This document shows, piece after piece, positions 62,403-64,000 of a stretch of 64,000 bases of DNA. A model generated the notes under the pieces. That model worked only from the letters and a program-made list of their open reading frames with translations. It ran no database searches and had not been told where the DNA came from. Positions within the stretch are counted from its first letter, which is position 1, and the number at the start of each line of letters is the position of its first letter. The stretch comes from Cellulomonas sp. URHD0024 (GTDB taxonomy: Bacteria; Actinomycetota; Actinomycetes; Actinomycetales; Cellulomonadaceae): contig NZ_AUEW01000012.1 of the NCBI RefSeq assembly GCF_000426185.1, positions 62,001 to 126,000 on the forward strand, read 5' to 3'. Both the position numbers and the translations under genes were made by a program.

Positions 62403-63608
62403 TCAGTCCAGGTCCGGGTCGAGCCCCAGCAGCGGGAAGGCCGCCGACCGCGTCGCGCGGACGGCGCGGTCGACGTCGTCGCTCGGGTCGTAGCCGGAGG
62501 TCCACGGGCTGAACCGGGCGTCCCGACCGTCGGTCATCCGGTCGGGACCCTGCCGGCCGAAGCGCTCCTGGACGAGGTCGCGCCACGTCTCGGGGACCGC
62601 CGTGGCCGGGTCGACGGGCTGGTGGGTCGCGACGCCGATGAGGTGGGTCCACGAGCGCGGCACCACGTCGACGACCGCGTACCCGCCACCACCGAGGGCC
62701 ACCCAGCGACCGCCGGCGGCCTCGTGCGCGAGTCGGTGCAGCAGCTGCGCGGCCGCGCGCTGGCCGTCGATGCTCATGCGCAGGTGGGTCAGCGGGTCGA
62801 GCACGTGCGTGTCGCACCCGTGCTGGGTGACCAGCACGTCCGGCGCGAACGCGCGCACGACCGCGGGGACCACCGCGTCGATCGCGCGCAGCCACCCGGC
62901 GTCGCCCGTGCCCGAGGGCAGGGCGAGGTTCACGGCGGTCCCCGGCGCGTCGTCGCCGCCCGTCTCCCGCGGGTGACCGGTGCCAGGGAACAGCGCGTGA
63001 CCGGTCTCGTGCACGGACACCGTGAGCACGCGGGGCTCGTCCCAGAAGACCGCCTGCACCCCGTCCCCGTGGTGGGCGTCGACGTCGACGTAGGCCACCC
63101 GCTGGGCGCCCGCCTCGAGGAGGGCCCGGATGCCGACCGCCGCGTCGTTGTAGACGCAGAAGCCCGACGCGGCTGCGGGCATCGCATGGTGCAGGCCGCC
63201 CGTGACGTTCACCGCGTGGGCTGCGCGGCCCTCCCAGACGGCCAGCATCGAGTCCACCGTCCCCTGCACGATGCGCGCGGAGGCCTCGTGCATGTCCGGG
63301 AAGATCGGGTCGTCGCTGGTGCCGAGGCCGTGCTCGAGGTCGACGACCCCGTCCGTCGCGGCCCGGTGGACGGCCGCGATGTAGGCGCGGTCGTGCACCC
63401 GTGCCAGCAGGTCGTCGGTCGCGACGCCGGCGTCGGCCATCACGACGTCGGGGGCGTCGAACAGGCCGAGGTCCTGCGCCAGCCGGATCGTCAGGTCCAG
63501 CCGCGCGGACGTCATCGGGTGTCCCTGCCCGAAGTCGTACGCGAGCATGTCGGGCGACCACACGACGCGGACCGGTCCCGTCAGGGGCTGCTCCTCCGCC
63601 GGCGTCAT
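62403..63608 (-). CDS. acuC: Acetoin utilisation protein AcuC, histone-deacetylase fold
   Basis: A 401-residue class I deacetylase homologue. Catalytic features: DVDAHHGDGVQAVFW, VSVHETGHALFPGTG, NLALPSGTGD and GGGGYAVVDVVPR. In Bacillus AcuC deacetylates acetyl-CoA synthetase; here the substrate is unknown and no acu genes are next to it. It starts at ATG 63608, 116 bases from the divergent transporter. Confidence 0.92.
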   Translation of the reverse strand: MTPAEEQPLTGPVRVVWSPDMLAYDFGQGHPMTSARLDLTIRLAQDLGLFDAPDVVMADAGVATDDLLARVHDRAYIAAVHRAATDGVVDLEHGLGTSDDPIFPDMHEASARIVQGTVDSMLAVWEGRAAHAVNVTGGLHHAMPAAASGFCVYNDAAVGIRALLEAGAQRVAYVDVDAHHGDGVQAVFWDEPRVLTVSVHETGHALFPGTGHPRETGGDDAPGTAVNLALPSGTGDAGWLRAIDAVVPAVVRAFAPDVLVTQHGCDTHVLDPLTHLRMSIDGQRAAAQLLHRLAHEAAGGRWVALGGGGYAVVDVVPRSWTHLIGVATHQPVDPATAVPETWRDLVQERFGRQGPDRMTDGRDARFSPWTSGYDPSDDVDRAVRATRSAAFPLLGLDPDLD

Positions 63609-63723
63609 ACGCCCACCGTCGCATCCCCTCGGTCCGGTGTCGATCTCACGCCGAGGTGTCTGTCCGGTCCCGGCCGCGCGTGCGTGCCAGAGTGAGCCCG
63701 TTCGGTGCTGAGCGGGAGGTTCG

Positions 63724-64000
63724 ATGGCGCGGGGTGGCCCCGGCGTGACGGTGTGGTTGCGCGAGTTCGTCGACCGCTCGGCCCGTCACTCACCGGCTCG
63801 GCTGGCGCTCGGCGTGTTCGCCCTCGTCATCGGGATCGTCACCGTTCTGCTGTCCGCACCCTGGTCGACCACGAGCGGGCACCGGCCGGACCTCGTGGAC
63901 GCACTGTTCACCGCGACCTCCGCCAGCACCGTCACGGGTCTCGTCGTCGTGCCCACGGGAAGCTACTGGTCGACGGCCGGACTGGTCGTGATCCTGGTCG
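63724..64000 (+). CDS. TrkH-family potassium uptake protein, N-terminal part
   Basis: The window ends inside this gene, so 92 residues are seen. After a basic, soluble N-terminus comes the first helix ALGVFALVIGIVTVLL and then DALFTATSASTVTGL, the selectivity-filter region (P1 loop) of TrkH/KtrB channels, with VVVPTGSYWSTAG following. ATG after GGGAGG. Its regulatory TrkA/KtrA partner would be expected beyond the window. Confidence 0.85.
   Translation, partial: MARGGPGVTVWLREFVDRSARHSPARLALGVFALVIGIVTVLLSAPWSTTSGHRPDLVDALFTATSASTVTGLVVVPTGSYWSTAGLVVILV

Noticed and set aside
1..64000. CRISPR array, insertion sequence or integron
   Set aside because: No regular direct repeats with spacers, transposase-like protein or integrase seen.

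Overview
The window reads as the chromosome of a high-GC actinomycete, most likely a Cellulomonas-like member of the Micrococcales. The reasons are very high third-position GC, many GTG starts, ATGA/GTGA gene overlaps, a bS22-type ribosomal protein, a System II cytochrome c pathway, and a secreted GH16 glucanase flanked by GGGAGCGCTCCC palindromes of the kind bound by CelR in cellulolytic actinomycetes. From memory of the family, gene order from about 0.6 to 61 kb largely follows a conserved actinobacterial backbone (roughly the Rv0500-Rv0636 region of Mycobacterium tuberculosis, with the nuo operon placed as in Streptomyces). Genes that break that backbone are therefore the accessory candidates.

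Layout. 0-2 kb: the end of a LacI-type regulator, a pair of MaoC hot-dog dehydratase genes, rpmG, tRNA-Met and tRNA-Thr. 2-4.6 kb: a two-gene cassette, EACC1 plus a membrane-anchored caspase-like protease, lying exactly between tRNA-Thr and tRNA-Tyr; this is the best candidate for a little-studied conflict or defence system. 4.9-16.9 kb: YajQ-family protein, HtpX, an amino-acid ABC transporter operon, a ferredoxin-NADP reductase, a PP2C phosphatase, an MMPL exporter, a zinc-ribbon/RDD/FHA protein and a long-chain polyprenyl diphosphate synthase. 16.9-33.4 kb: all 14 complex I genes, nuoA to nuoN, on the minus strand. 33.4-49 kb: menaquinone genes (menJ-like, menG, menF, menD, menC, menB, menE, menA) interspersed with an HtrA protease, a TetR/SMR pair and two tandem DUF3048 lipoproteins. 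49-53.2 kb: two small membrane proteins, then the GH16 glucanase with its operators and a LacI regulator. 53-57.3 kb: ccsB, resB, ccdA and tlpA for cytochrome c maturation. 57.3-64 kb: histidine phosphatase, MarR/YceI divergent pair, Rex, a glutaredoxin-like protein, a HAD-IB phosphatase, a GNAT acetyltransferase, bS22, an excisionase-type HTH protein, AcuC, and the start of a TrkH-type potassium transporter.

How it works together. The core is a respiratory block: complex I reduces menaquinone; the men genes make the naphthoquinone head; the polyprenyl synthase makes the tail; MenA joins them, MenG methylates and the MenJ-like reductase saturates the tail; the ccs genes mature c-type cytochromes; and Rex senses NADH/NAD+. 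Palindromes upstream of the glucanase, the SMR pump, yceI and menJ suggest local transcriptional control. No rRNA, CRISPR array, insertion sequence or prophage was seen.
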